Shown here in pieces: positions 12,145 through 23,616 of a stretch of DNA of 64,000 nucleotides; position 1 is the first letter of the stretch, and each line of letters starts with the position of its first letter. Location of the stretch: assembly GCF_963675165.1 (NCBI RefSeq), contig NC_087377.1, positions 9,751,122 through 9,815,121 on the forward strand, read 5' to 3'. A model generated the notes under the pieces. It had not been told where the DNA came from, ran no database searches, and saw only the letters and a list, made by a program, of their open reading frames with translations. The position numbers and the translations under genes were made by a program. The stretch comes from Halichondria panicea. Lineage: Eukaryota; Porifera; Demospongiae; Suberitida; Halichondriidae.

Positions 12145-13330
12145 CATAGATACTGTACACCATCACCCCCATTTTTCACCTAAAATGATTTCCCACTACA
12201 ACAACTTTTGGGGAAGTATTTTTGAATATACCGTATATCTTCTAATTTATCGGACAGCAAAAAATAATTATTTTGGAAATTGTCCAGGTATAATTAGAAC
12301 AGATTTTTACAGAGCATGCGAAGTGTCCGGAATAATTAGAACAAGCAAGCAGCTGCATGCGAGCTAGCTAAGTTTAATCATAGATACTGTACACTCCATG
12401 AAATATATGGTTCATTTCCGAGCGATGCCTGGATGAAGTTCAAATACCTGCTGCTGATGTCAGCGGACTAATGCATCCCTATATATAAGCTCACTCTCAC
12501 AAACAAGAAACGCTCTATACCGGGTTAGCCCAAGAAACGGTACGAGTGATGATGATGATCAGACACAAGGGCAAGCACCCTGCAGGGCTTACCTAAAAGC
12601 AAAAAGAACACGAAACAATCTGACTGCATGGTAGATACAATAACCATAGCAACACCGTGCAAGAATTCTAGAACAAACTCATGCATATATAGGCACTCTT
12701 TTTTTATTAGAACACCTAAATTTCATGTGGAACACAATCTGCCTCTCTCAGTATATGCTTTATATAGTGCATCGTATACAACTTTAAAATTTTTAAACGT
12801 GCTGTTTTAATTCCCATGCATAATTATAATTATTGTGAAACACAGCTAGCTCACAATCTCACGTTTTAGCTTAATACTCTTATACTTTTACTATAATTAT
12901 TGGGAAGTACATGTACATTTATAGGATTATAGCTACGTGACTACCTATAAGTACAATTCCTTTTGGATAACATTGTTCAATAAAATTCAAACAAAATCCT
13001 GCATGGCTATAGCCTATATATAATTATATACACAGGATCATAGGCTTTTGTTTCACTTCCATGCAGTGTCACTATTAAGACTAACATGCAATAATATACA
13101 TACATGCAGTCTCACAACAAGTATATATATACTAATCTCCTTTACATAATTATAATACTAGCAAAACACATTTGTACATGCACTGGAAGTATAAGCACTG
13201 TCTGTTGAACTTTACCTGGCAGAGCAGTATGACATGCATAATATATACATGCATGCATGTCTATAATTGTACATTAACTATAATTATAGTTTAATTTTAC
13301 CACGAAGGCAGTAAAAAACCTGTAAAGCTA
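12145..13330. other. AT-rich intergenic stretch
   Basis: No convincing coding exon. It contains the TTATCGGACA repeat at 12235-12330 (shared with 5640-5710). The rest is AT-rich DNA with short direct repeats of TATAATTAT and ATGCATGCA. Confidence 0.5.
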
Positions 13331-13332
13331 AA

Positions 13333-13735
13333 TTTCTCTTTTAGTGTGAACCCGCTGGACCTCACACTAAAAGATTATTTTACACCAGAGGTGTTTTGCA
13401 TGTTCAGGCACTGTGTTACACACATTATACCACACTATTTTCAAGTACCACAGACTGTCAGAGACCAACAGCATCAGTAACAATCTGTACAGATACATTT
13501 CTCTTTTAGTGTGAACTTGCGGACCTCACACTAAACGAGAAATTTTACACCAGAGGTGTTTTGCATGTTCAGGCACTGTGTTACACATATCTACATCATT
13601 ACCACACCATTTTCAAATACCACAGACGGTCAGAGACCAACAGCATCAGTAACAATCTGTATACAGATACATTTCTCTTTTAGTGTAAACCTGCAGACCT
13701 CACACTAAAAGAGAAATTTACACTTGAGGGTGTTT
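13333..13735. repeat. Tandem array of hairpin-bearing units, about 2.4 copies of 165-174 bp
   Basis: Units start at 13333, 13498 and 13672 with TTTCTCTTTTAGTGT. Each carries a short stem (CTTTTAGTGTGA against TCACACTAAAAG) and then a shared block with 'caccagaggtgttttgcatg' and 'cagagaccaacagcatcagt'. The last unit is partial. It may be the tandemly repeated inside of a MITE. Confidence 0.75.
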
Positions 13736-13787
13736 TGCACGTTAGCTCTGTATACTTTCAAACAGTGTAGTGATGTATAGACCCATA

Positions 13788-13927
13788 CACTGTAAAAAAT
13801 GATGTGTGGTTTTGACACAGAGTGCGTGGCTATTGTGGCAAACGTGCGTTTTTTCTTGCGTTTTTTCCTGATAATTGCCACAATAGTCACGCACTTGCGT
13901 CAAAACCACACACCATTTTTTACAGTG
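13788..13927. mobile_element. Palindromic Tc1/mariner-type MITE, TA TSD
   Basis: Starts CACTGTAAAAAATGATGTG and ends with its inverse, with TA on both sides. Arms of about 55 bp; total 140 bp. Non-coding. Confidence 0.75.
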
Positions 13928-14502
13928 TACATGTCATAAACAATTCCTATATTAAGTATATATACTTATAATAAAGCTCATGGAAAAACCAGTGACACCA
14001 TGCACTCCCATTTTTTTTGCAGCCTAGCTGAGCTACATCTACATCTAGTGATCTAGCTCATGATTGATCCATACTTTACTGACAATGCCAGAGAAAACTT
14101 TGGGCACTGGAAAGGATTAGCTACAATTTAACCGGTAGGACAGAGTAGCATTTGATTGTCTAGGATCTTCTTGAGACTGCATGCATGGCGTGCATGCATG
14201 TATATGTATGTAAGCTATCCTGCCAGGTACCTAGTGAGACTAGAAGTGAAAGAAACTCCTTGAACAGAAGTCTAACCAGAATAAAACCAGTCACTGGCAG
14301 CATAGATAGCTCTATCTATATATGTGATGTAATCTGAGAAAACAGACCACTTGGCTTTGTGACCTTGAGTGCAAAGTGACGAATTTAGTTTTATAAGCTT
14401 ACAAGTATCTATAGCCTTTCTACTATCTCTATGTGAAGTCTGGTGCTTTAAATGCAAATATGTTCACCTCAGTGCTTCGTCAAAAAACACAAAGCATAGG
14501 CT

Positions 14503-15073
14503 CAGGGTTCTGCCCAGGAATTTTGAGAGGTGGTTAAAAATGATGGGGAAAATTCGCCCATGCAGGGGGTGTGTACGGGAAGGGAGACACAAATTTGAAC
14601 ATGCATGTGTTGTAAGCCATATAAGTATACAGCTGAAATAATTATATATGTACATTGTTGTACTTGCATCATTACAGTATGGTGCTATACTAAGATTTCT
14701 TCATCGCAGGGTCATAATCAGTACTTGGAAGTGTTAACTGCACCCAGTTGCTCACTCTCTAGCTTGTCTTTTCCTTAGCAGGTGGTCCAACTCCCTGTTT
14801 TAAGGCAGAGTATAGCTAGCTAGCTAGCTGCAGTACTCCTCGAACTCAACAAAGCCATGCTGTAGCTTCAATTAATTGTTCTGGTCTTGCGCAGTACAGT
14901 TCAATTAATAGTTAGCTCTATATAAAGCACATCAAGAATGGTAAGCGAAGACTATACTAGCAGCTAGCTAGATCGACTGGACTAGCCAGTACTTGTAGAA
15001 AGTAAAGCAGTGGTCGGAAAATATCTAGTGGTGGTCGCAGCTTACCTAAACGACCACTGTAGGCAGAACCCTG
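14503..15073. mobile_element. Non-autonomous element, TIR CAGGGTTCTGCC, 6-bp TSD
   Basis: CAGGGTTCTGCC at 14503 is matched by GGCAGAACCCTG ending at 15073. TAGGCT flanks both sides (14497-14502 and 15074-15079). It includes a short TAGC tandem near 14815. No coding sequence. Superfamily unassigned. Confidence 0.65.
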
Positions 15074-15160
15074 TAGGCTTACTAATGGAGTAGGGCATCT
15101 TTGAATGGCGTTTTTTCAATATCTGACATAGCAAACCAACTTCAAACGATTATAACTTAG

Positions 15161-15435
15161 GGCCACTCCAAGTGACACTCTGGTTTCTGGTCCTGAAGTT
15201 TTTCTAATTGCATGCGGGCGGGCGGCTTTTCTCATTATGTCATTATCAATTTCACCTTATGAATCTTATTATTTTGCAAATGAATATCATTATCACACTA
15301 TTTTGTACCACATGGACCATTCTGCGCATGCGTAGTAGAAATAATGAGATAGAAATCCAATAATGAGATAGAAATCCAAGAATAAAATCTGATGCGGGCG
15401 GTGGACCAGAAACCAGAGTATCACTTGGAGTGGCC
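15161..15435. mobile_element. MITE with GGCCACTCCAAGTGA ends
   Basis: The left end GGCCACTCCAAGTGACACTC pairs with the right end, which closes CACTTGGAGTGGCC at 15435. Arms of about 35 bp continue with 'ggtttctggtcc'. Flanking TAG on both sides suggests a 3-bp TSD, which would suit PIF/Harbinger; this is tentative. The interior repeats AATGAGATAGAAATCCAA twice (15342-15376). Confidence 0.65.
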
Positions 15436-15592
15436 TAGTCATAGAATGAGGTATGTACAGACTAAGCATAGCATTGTGTAGGCATTTCTCTGCTCTATCA
15501 GTATGCATAGAGATCTCAACTTTTTTAGACCAAGCCAAGTGGTCTAGTCTGTTTTCTCAAATTGCATCACATAATTATGCTGGTACACTAAT

Positions 15593-15707
15593 GTGTGGTA
15601 CCCGCCAGCAAATTGGACCCCGATAGGCCACGCCCATTATTTAATTTCACTTCCGGTATTTCTCTTTTCGTGTTTTTCTGGCCTAACACACGCGGATGTC
15701 ATACCTC
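15593..15707. repeat. Inverted copy of the 4430-4640 repeat
   Basis: It shares 'aaattggaccccg', 'cccattatttaatttcactt' and 'acacgcggatg' with 4430-4640 in reverse orientation. P-like element 2 inserted directly at its right edge. Confidence 0.5.
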
Positions 15708-18580
15708 CTCTGAGCATAGATATATGTAGAAGAGAGGGATTGGAAACGGAAGTAGATTTCAATGTCCTTCACATATGACCTCGATAAATATCTGCGCCTC
15801 GCTTAATGAGGGCTAATCTATTCCCCAGGAACTTCGCGGGTAACTGAGATTATTGCAAATCTAGGATTTTATGAGTTGTCACTAGTATTCTGTCAAGTTT
15901 TCCAGTATCCAGTGCAACTGTGCTTTATATAGATAGTGAATAACCATTATTCAAGCTCTATTTACCGTTGCAACTATCTTCTTCATTGAATTTAGGTAAG
16001 TTTAATCTTGTATTGTACACATTTATCCCTTTTTCTCTGAAATGATTAATGTTTAGGTCATATACTTCAATATGCTTGTTGGTAAATCATGTGGTATCAC
16101 CCCAAGCCAAAGAAAATTAGTCATACATCAGCTGGTAGAATTTAGTGCTAGAAAAAAGTTGAATTAAAGAGCACCACTAAAGATCCCTTTTTTGGGAATA
16201 CGCTAAGCGTTACAGAAATTTTAATTTTAGGCATACATTCCCTTATGATTGGTGATCACCCCAAGAGCATTAGTTTTGGATCAGGTGGATGTATAGCTTT
16301 TGTGTGCATGAATGTGTAGTCACCTATTTTTACCTCATAATTGTTATTGGCCCGGTAGTTAGATTGTGGTGAAGGGCCTGTAGGCCCGAGATATTTAACT
16401 ACTACAAATGCTGTTTCATCTATATTTTATATAGCAATACCTCACAAGCCAAAACTTACTGAGTACGCTGAAGAAAAGAAGACAGAGGAATACCCCTCCT
16501 CTCTACACCCTACACGTCAACGCCCTCGTAAATGTTATCGGCTGTTCCGGCTATATATACACCCTTGTATACCTCACCAGCTTCTCTCCATCTAAGACTG
16601 TCTGATTAGAGTGCTAAACTAATCATAATTATAGCTGTAATAATCATTTTTATCGTGTAAGTTTTTGTTAATGTTGTTCGGTTTGATCCCACTCGTTTTA
16701 CACTTAGAAAGCAACTGGCAGTGCTGTGGAGTGTTTTGCTGTCTCCAAGTGTATGTAATTATACTTAATGAATTGGAAATTGAAATGTACGCTCACCAGC
16801 CTAGTATATATAGAAACTTCGTACAATTGATTCATCAAAAGTGAAAACAATTATTAAGAAAGTTACATTGTGTATTATGTATCTTGTCGTATGAATGATC
16901 ATGGTTATTGCCTCAAACTAGTGGACTTCTTGATGGTTTTTTTTTCATTTAATTAAGTTGGCAGCAAAAGAGAAGCCTCTGACAGTCACAAATACATTCA
17001 CAATTTCAGGGAACTAAGCATCCTCTGATGATTTTATATCTACTGTGAAACAAGTATCCAATACCACTAGCTCTGCACATTCTCCTTACTATTACCATGT
17101 ACCAATGCACTGTTGATTGTGTCTCTTTCCCTATTCTTTCACCGCTTATGCAACTAGTGTTCAAGCTGGCGCTGTGCTAATGCCTCTCGCCATGTTTTTG
17201 CTTTCGCTGAAAAGTATTAGAGTGTTATATTAGTTTCTATAATGAATATTAAAGTTAGCTTATCTATATAAAGTCACTGAGAAGAAAAGACTTATTTACA
17301 TGCATCTATTGCTGTATTATGTGGCTTACCAGGACCTCAAGAAAGAAGAAAATTGATTCTTCCAGGATCTGTGTAGTTCAGTGTATATAATATCTAAGAA
17401 GAAAAGACCTGTGTACATGCATATTGTTATCTATATTGTTATATGGTGGCTTACCAGGCCTTCAAGACAAAGATGATTCTGCCAGGAGGATCTGGATCTG
17501 GATCTTGGATATTACATGGGGAATGAACGCGCATGCGCATTACATCCACAGGAATAATTAAAGGGTGTGTCCAAAGAGATCAATTTTCACAAATGGCTAC
17601 TGCTAGCTAGCTGTTTTTTAACAGATATTTTCTGAGTATTGTAGCTAACAAAAAGCTAGCGCTTTAGTGCAAGGCCAACTCATATGTTGAATAGAAAGTT
17701 TGTGCGGACAGATGATGCTATGAAAGATTCTGAAGAGACTGCAACAGCCTTCAATGTGAGTCAAACTAGCCATAACTCGAGAAAGAAGCTTTAGTTTGCT
17801 AATACACAAATCAACGAATCAAAATCCAAGAGAACGTGGCTAGAAGCCTATAGTAGGGTTCCCACTTTAAAATACCGATTTTCAGGAGATGGTTCTACGA
17901 CACTTCTAGCATAGTTACCTACCTGGAAAGAATCTCTAGCTGAAATTTGTTCGTGTTTTGAGCACTTTTACTATTGTTACAGCCTCTTTCTTCTTACTTT
18001 TTGTCAAAAATTGCGATGATGTAATTCAATTCAGTTAATTAGACAAAAGATCAACCTTTACCAGTGATTAATTGTGCAGTGTATGACAGACACATGACAA
18101 GAGGACTCAGTGAGAGCCAAATCTAAGCTGACTGGTATGTTTTCTCACTGTTTAATGTATATTAGCAACTAGGTGTGTAAATTACCGCTTCACCGCAAGT
18201 AGTGTATTGAGCTCTGAAAATTCAAATTTGCATCCAAAGTTTTTCCTCACAGCATTTTTAGGCTTAGGGGGACATGATCAATTGCCAGAATTATTTTGAG
18301 TGGATCCTAGCACATTGTTTCATCTGGCTGGCTCAGCTGGCTTGTTCAAATGTGTTTTGAGTACCGTTTTCTTTATAAAGTGCACCATTTTGTATTTACA
18401 CAATTCCTTGCACTCAAATTCAGGTGTAGACAACAAGAAATTCAGACTCCAGTAAGTATTGCAGTGTACGTATATTTGTTGAGTGCAGTGTTGGCAAACA
18501 AGACCAATTACTCATGTACTATTGTGTTTTGAAGACTTATGCGGTGCTAAATTTAACCAGCTATTTATGTATATATGCAG

Positions 18581-21500
18581 TGGCTGGAACGAGATCATCT
18601 TCTTTAAGACCTACCTACGGTGAATTGATTGACATCTTTGAAAAAGTTGAGCACAATGAAGATTCTCTCATATCCGAGTTCAAAATGCATTATCCTAAGT
18701 GTCCCATAGGTCGTCCTGATCGTTTTTTTGGAACGGTTAAACGTATAGTAGCTCCAACACAAGAATCACTGATTGGTGAACCTAGAATAAGTGGATCACC
18801 TTTACAATCTTACAGAAAGAGGGTATGGCAACCAAGAATACGAAATCCAACAGGATCTGTGCCAGCAGGTTAGGACACTTAGGACACTACATCATTAATT
18901 TTAATTGAAATATCTACCATAATATTGTTGCATGTACAATTAAGATAATTTGTAGCCACAATTAATAATAAAGCAATTAATAATAAAGCAACCCATAAAC
19001 TCCCTTATTATACTTAGGTGCAGCTGTGTTCCCAAAAAGCCTCAATAGCTATGGATTAAATCAAGAGCTTCTAGCAACCGTCTTTAATCAAGTTCTTACT
19101 GGAAAACAGCCAAAGTGGCGATTAAGAGGAATCCCTGAAATTCACTTTTATAAGGAACTCCACCCATTTTTAAAGAAATGGTCCGTGTCTTGCAAATTGA
19201 CAAAGCAGACAATTGGCAGATTCTATAACTCTATAGACCCTACCCTAAATGCCAAAGGAATTCGACCTGATAATGTGTACAGGCTAATAGAAAGAATATC
19301 TCGAAGTACACAACCTCCTAATACCATGATGTCATATGGAACATCAGATAAGTCTACCGTTGAAGTGCAAATGGAAGCATCAAGTTGTACGAAACATGTC
19401 GAAGCAATGAGTTTCGAATGTATTCAATTAAGGGAAAAACTTGAGGTATCCCACAAGCAGCTGTCTTGTGCTCGAAAGGCACTGCAGATTATCACGAATG
19501 AGAAAATTGAGCTTAAAAAGCAATGCAATACTGCCAAAATTAAAGCTACAAAAATAAAATCCAAGTATGAAGTGTTAGAAGACAATTTCGCTCAGCTAGA
19601 GGAGGATAACATTGAACTTTCCACAGCTATTTCAGATTTACAAAGTGAGCTTGAGTCTAATCCTGACGACACATCCGATTGTGATGGGGATTTCTCAATA
19701 CTAACAAAACACGGAAGAAGGTACTCACCCGTTGTCAGGAAGCTTTACTATACCTTGCTCTCAAAACAAATTCCCTCAGTGAAGATAGCCGATATAATTA
19801 AGACTGTGATTAGATGTTTTTTTCCTGCCATTGATGTTGACGGATTGCAGCTTCCTAAACGGTCATGTGCTGACTATATGCGTAAATGTGAGCTGGTAAC
19901 AATTAGTAACGCACACAAAGCTACAGTTCTGAGTGAGTGCACATCAGGATATCGATTGAATACAGATGGCACTACAAAGAATCAAAAAAAAATTGGAGGG
20001 GTAGGAATCAATGACATTGTGATTAGTGTAAATGAACTACCAGATGGGACAGCTGCCAGTTCCATTGAAGATGTCTCGAGAGAATTAGAAAAGCTGCGTA
20101 AAATCGCTCAGACTCTCCATTTACCTAATGCAGACCAAATAAATTGGACTCTTTTCACTGCCTCGAGTTCTGATAGTGCATCAACCCAAAAACATTTCAA
20201 TAAATTGATAGAAGAATGCAGACAGAAAGATGAGCTTAGGTTTGGTGCTGCAACACTAGAAACAGTTGAAATTGTAGAGTCATTTTGCTCGATGCACCTT
20301 GGAGTTAATCTTCGTAAGGCTTTTTTAAGCGGTACCGTCCAAGAAGATGCTGTTACTGATTCAAGTAGGAAGTACCACCCAGTTGATAAATTTGTACACG
20401 AATTCTGCAAGTTGTTTGGCAAACACGGCACTCCTGAGTATGGTAGTGGTGCTAACGATTTCCCAGACTTTCTGGCTCTTATGATTAATGACCATACTCT
20501 AAGTGACGAGTCACGTCAGTATTTCCAAATTTGCTCCACAGTGAACCTGCAGCGGCAGGTAGGAAGTCGCTACTTTGTTTCAGCCAGCAATGCAGCCAGA
20601 ATAGTTTTTCTCGCGAAAGCAGCAGTGCAATTTTTACACTACACAGGGAAAGTGAATGGTAATAAGCTTGAAGTGGAATTGTTTGCTAAACTGAATAACG
20701 TTAATGAAATGGCTCAATTGCGTGCAGATGCATTAATGTATTACCATACATACGCTGATCTTGTTATGTTGTCAAAATCTAAAGAGCTGGCTAAAAGTGT
20801 TATGGACATGAACAACCATTATCTTGAATTGCTGTGTTTTTTAGGTGACGTTCAGACATCTCCTGAAATAGTGTTCGACAAAACGTATGAAGTGTTTCGA
20901 TCCGAAAAAGAATTGTATGGTCCTAGTAGTACAGTGAATCACCGCCACCATAAAAATGTTGAAGCTCTTTATAATAAGCTATTCGAAGAGACAGAGGACG
21001 ACTCAGGTGTCTTGTTGCTGATTGTCACTGGTGCTGCAAAAATGAAGGAGAAGCTGTTAACATATGCTGGAAAACAATTACCTTCTGGTGAATATTGGAA
21101 CCCCGAACCAGCAGTGAAGAAAGTGCTAATGGAGCTTAAACCAAGCAATGATTTTTGCGAGTCACTCCTGGGTCTAAACGACTACTTGACAACTGCAATT
21201 CCTAACCTAACTCAAGTCGCAAGGTCAAACCTTGTTCAGGTGAAGAAAAACCACACCTTGCAGTGGCTTGATAAGCTTCCAGAGAAACAGCAAAGTAAAT
21301 TGCTGGATCTTGCTGTTCAGCAAAAGCCAACGGTGAATGCTGAACAAAAATTAGCGCAGAAAGATATAATCGAACAAAGGCAATCACGTCTGTTTCAAGC
21401 AAACAAGAGGAGAGAAGCATTGAGGAGGAAGGCACAGAAGGAGAAAGATGAACTTTCAGAACATCACTTAATTAGAACATCGCAAGAACTAAACCAAATT

Positions 21501-21932
21501 TTGCTGGATATTGATGCAGAAAGTATTGCTTTGAATAAGAAGAAGAGTAAGAAGCTTTCGCTATTGAAAATACAGATTAATATCAGGAAAAAAGTATTGA
21601 GGCAAAAGATTTGTATTCCACTAAGTCGGGCAAGGAAACAGCGGTGTCTAAGTGAGATTTTGAACGATTTAATACAATTTCTCGACGACCATCCTATAGA
21701 ATTCGAACACACAAGCTATTTGGAAAATCCTAGCTCTTTGATTGGTAAACGTATACGCCACAAATTTGTAGTTGGTGATACGAACATAGTAGAATGGTAC
21801 CATGGTACTATAGTAAATTACGATGCAGTTGAAAAGGAACACAAAATTCAGTATGATAACGAGGAAGAGTTGTGTTCATTTGATTTGGTATTAGACTTAC
21901 TTAGTGGTGACTTAGAAGTACAAACTGGATAG
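18581..21932 (+). CDS. Large transposase candidate with coiled coil and Tudor-like C-terminus
   Basis: Two exons are clear, 18581-18868 and 19018-21932, joined in phase 1 across a 149-bp intron, giving at least 1066 residues. A further 5' exon in phase 1 must exist but I could not place it. Exon 1 is basic and ends RKRVWQPRIRNPTGS. Exon 2 has a helical N-terminal region, a coiled coil (about 120-225), then an RNase H-like pattern: YRLNTDGTTKNQ (first Asp), LFTASSSDSASTQKHFNKL (second Asp candidate), CSMHLGVNLRKAF (His motif) and NDFCESLLGLNDYL (Glu candidate). A charged helix follows (about 785-850). The end, IGKRIRHKFVV...WYHGTIVNYDAVEKEHKIQYDNEEE, reads like a Tudor/Agenet barrel, a histone-reader fold. 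The exon is 2.9 kb and open throughout. It is probably the element's transposase, of a superfamily I cannot name. Confidence 0.75.
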
Positions 21933-22105
21933 TTATGATTATATATACATGTACATAATAATTATTAAAATAAAATTGTATGCATTATTTTTTATTGTCA
22001 ACTTAATTTTGCTTGAAAGTCTTAATGTCAAACTTCAATTGCAAGCGCTGACACATAAATAATAGTGCTATAAATTTATAACAGGCATTAGTGTACGTTA
22101 ATTGT

Positions 22106-22359
22106 CTATAAGTCTTTTAGTTTGTTAGTCAGCTCGATGACGAAGTGGCGTGCGATATCATATTCCATTTGAGCTGCTTCAGCAACCTTTTTAAATTCTC
22201 CGAATTCCATACTGAGTCTCTTTACTTCTGCCTTCAACAGCTTGAGCTCTGCTTTTAGCGTTACACTATCTGCAGCTGGAGGGCCTGTGAATCAATACAA
22301 GGTATTTAATGGTTTATTTTATAAAAATATTTACCTGAGTCCAATTTTCGGGTTGCCAT
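22106..22359 (-). CDS. 67-residue coiled-coil protein of the same element
   Basis: Two exons on the minus strand: 22335-22359 (ATG at 22357-22359, MATRKLDS) and 22106-22284. The intron is 50 bp with a GTAAAT donor and a CACAG acceptor. The protein runs MATRKLDSGPPAADS and then one amphipathic helix rich in Lys, Glu and Leu (KAELKLLKAEVKRLSMEFGE and on to ELTNKLKDL). It is only visible once the intron is removed. The large gene ends 174 bp away and points toward it. A leader acceptor (ATTACAG, near 22365) lies just upstream of the ATG. It may be a partner of the large protein, a regulator, or an assembly factor; no family recognised. Confidence 0.6.
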
Positions 22360-23032
22360 TTGATATAACCTGTAATGGATATATAAAATCATTAATTAGG
22401 AACAATTTTTACAACAAAGACCGCTGAAATGGTGCACTTTATAAAGAAAACGATGCTCAAAACACATTTGAACAAGCCAGCTGAGCCAGCCAGATGAAAC
22501 AATGTGCTAGGATCCACTCAAAATAATTCTGGCAATTGATCATGTCCCCCTAAGCCTAAAAATGCTGTGAGGAAAAACTTTGGATGCAAATTTGAATTTT
22601 CAGAGCTCAATACATTACTTGCGGTGAAGCGGTAATTTACACACCTAGTTGCTAAATATACATTAAACAGTGCGAAAACATACCAGTCAGCTTAGATTTG
22701 GCTCTCACTGAGTCCTCCTGTCATGTGTCTGTCATACACTGCACAATTTAATCACTGGTAAAGGTTGATCTTTTGTCTAATTAACTGAATTGAATTACAT
22801 CATCGCAATTTTTGACAAAAAAGTAAGAAGAAAGAGGCAAAAATAGCTGTAACAATAGTAAAAGTGCTCAAAACACGAACAAATTTCAGCTAGAGATTCT
22901 TTCCAGGTAGGTAACTATGCTAGAAGTGTCGTAGAACCATCTCCTGAAAATCGGTATTTTGAAGTGGGAACCCTACCTATAGAAGCTGTTAGCTTTTGTC
23001 GCATTGCAACCGTTGAGCAGTTACAGCTGGAA

Positions 23033-23034
23033 CA

Positions 23035-23079
<45 letters not shown>
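23033..23079. repeat. (AC)n microsatellite
   Basis: About 22 AC dinucleotides in the 5' non-coding part of P-like element 2. Other AC/GT tracts lie at 31500-31562 (interrupted by CG repeats), 42598-42634, 45572-45597, 49197-49258 and 55825-55842. Confidence 0.95.
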
Positions 23080-23616
23080 CGATTTCCTGTATACATAACG
23101 GCCCATGCGTGTCACAAGTGTACCCACGCAATAGAATTGGGAGTTTGGCGCCCAGAAGAGCAACTGGTGTGGTTCCCAAGGACACTGCTACTCTGAGAAA
23201 CCTTCTGCACTTGCGCAGTTGCACTGCAAGTACTTCTAGAGTACTTCTAGATATAGAGCATTAACTGTACCACGTGTCAGGCAGCAGAGAGCAAAAATAC
23301 ATCTGGTTTATCCTAGTAAACTAGCTTATAATTCTCATTTCCAGACTTTGTGGGATTTTCCTAGGCGGTGTGGACCTAACCAGAGCTTCTATTATACCTT
23401 AGGTAAGTTGAAGTTGATTATAGAGTGAGGTTAAACAGTCTGAACTTCATTTATGAACATACTTTCTTCAGGACAGACTATTTAGACTCTGCTAGACAAC
23501 ATTAATGTGTGGGATTTTCTCTAGCCCTGTATCATAGTCATAAATTTAGTCATTGGTGCTATGGCATGTTTAAGTACTAAGAAGTGCTATTAGAAGTGTT
23601 TTTTTTCCAAACAGTA

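Larger units (their letters stand above)
17854..22975 (+). mobile_element. Unassigned two-gene DNA transposon, 7-bp TSD CCTATAG
   Basis: Termini are TAGGGTTCCCACTTTAAAAT and its inverse. CCTATAG lies at 17847-17853 and 22976-22982. The TIRs are long, about 540 bp (17854-18390 and 22433-22975), and very similar to each other, which suggests recent insertion. Inside is a large gene (18581-21932, plus) with an RNase H-like transposase pattern and a small two-exon coiled-coil gene (22106-22359, minus), convergent with about 170 bp between stops. Neither gene shows a break, so the element looks whole. It is inserted in the 5' non-coding part of P-like element 2. The 7-bp TSD fits P-type target cutting, but the protein is not recognisably P-like. 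Confidence 0.9.

Noticed and set aside
18350-18532. ATG at 18350 as the start of the large element gene
   Set aside because: The exon would end in phase 0 at 18451 (or phase 2 at 18465), while the next exon needs phase 1, so the join breaks the frame.
22915-23264. Open frames with runs of Cys-Val or Thr-His
   Set aside because: They are translations of the AC/GT microsatellite; the same holds at 31474-31750 and 45572-45597.
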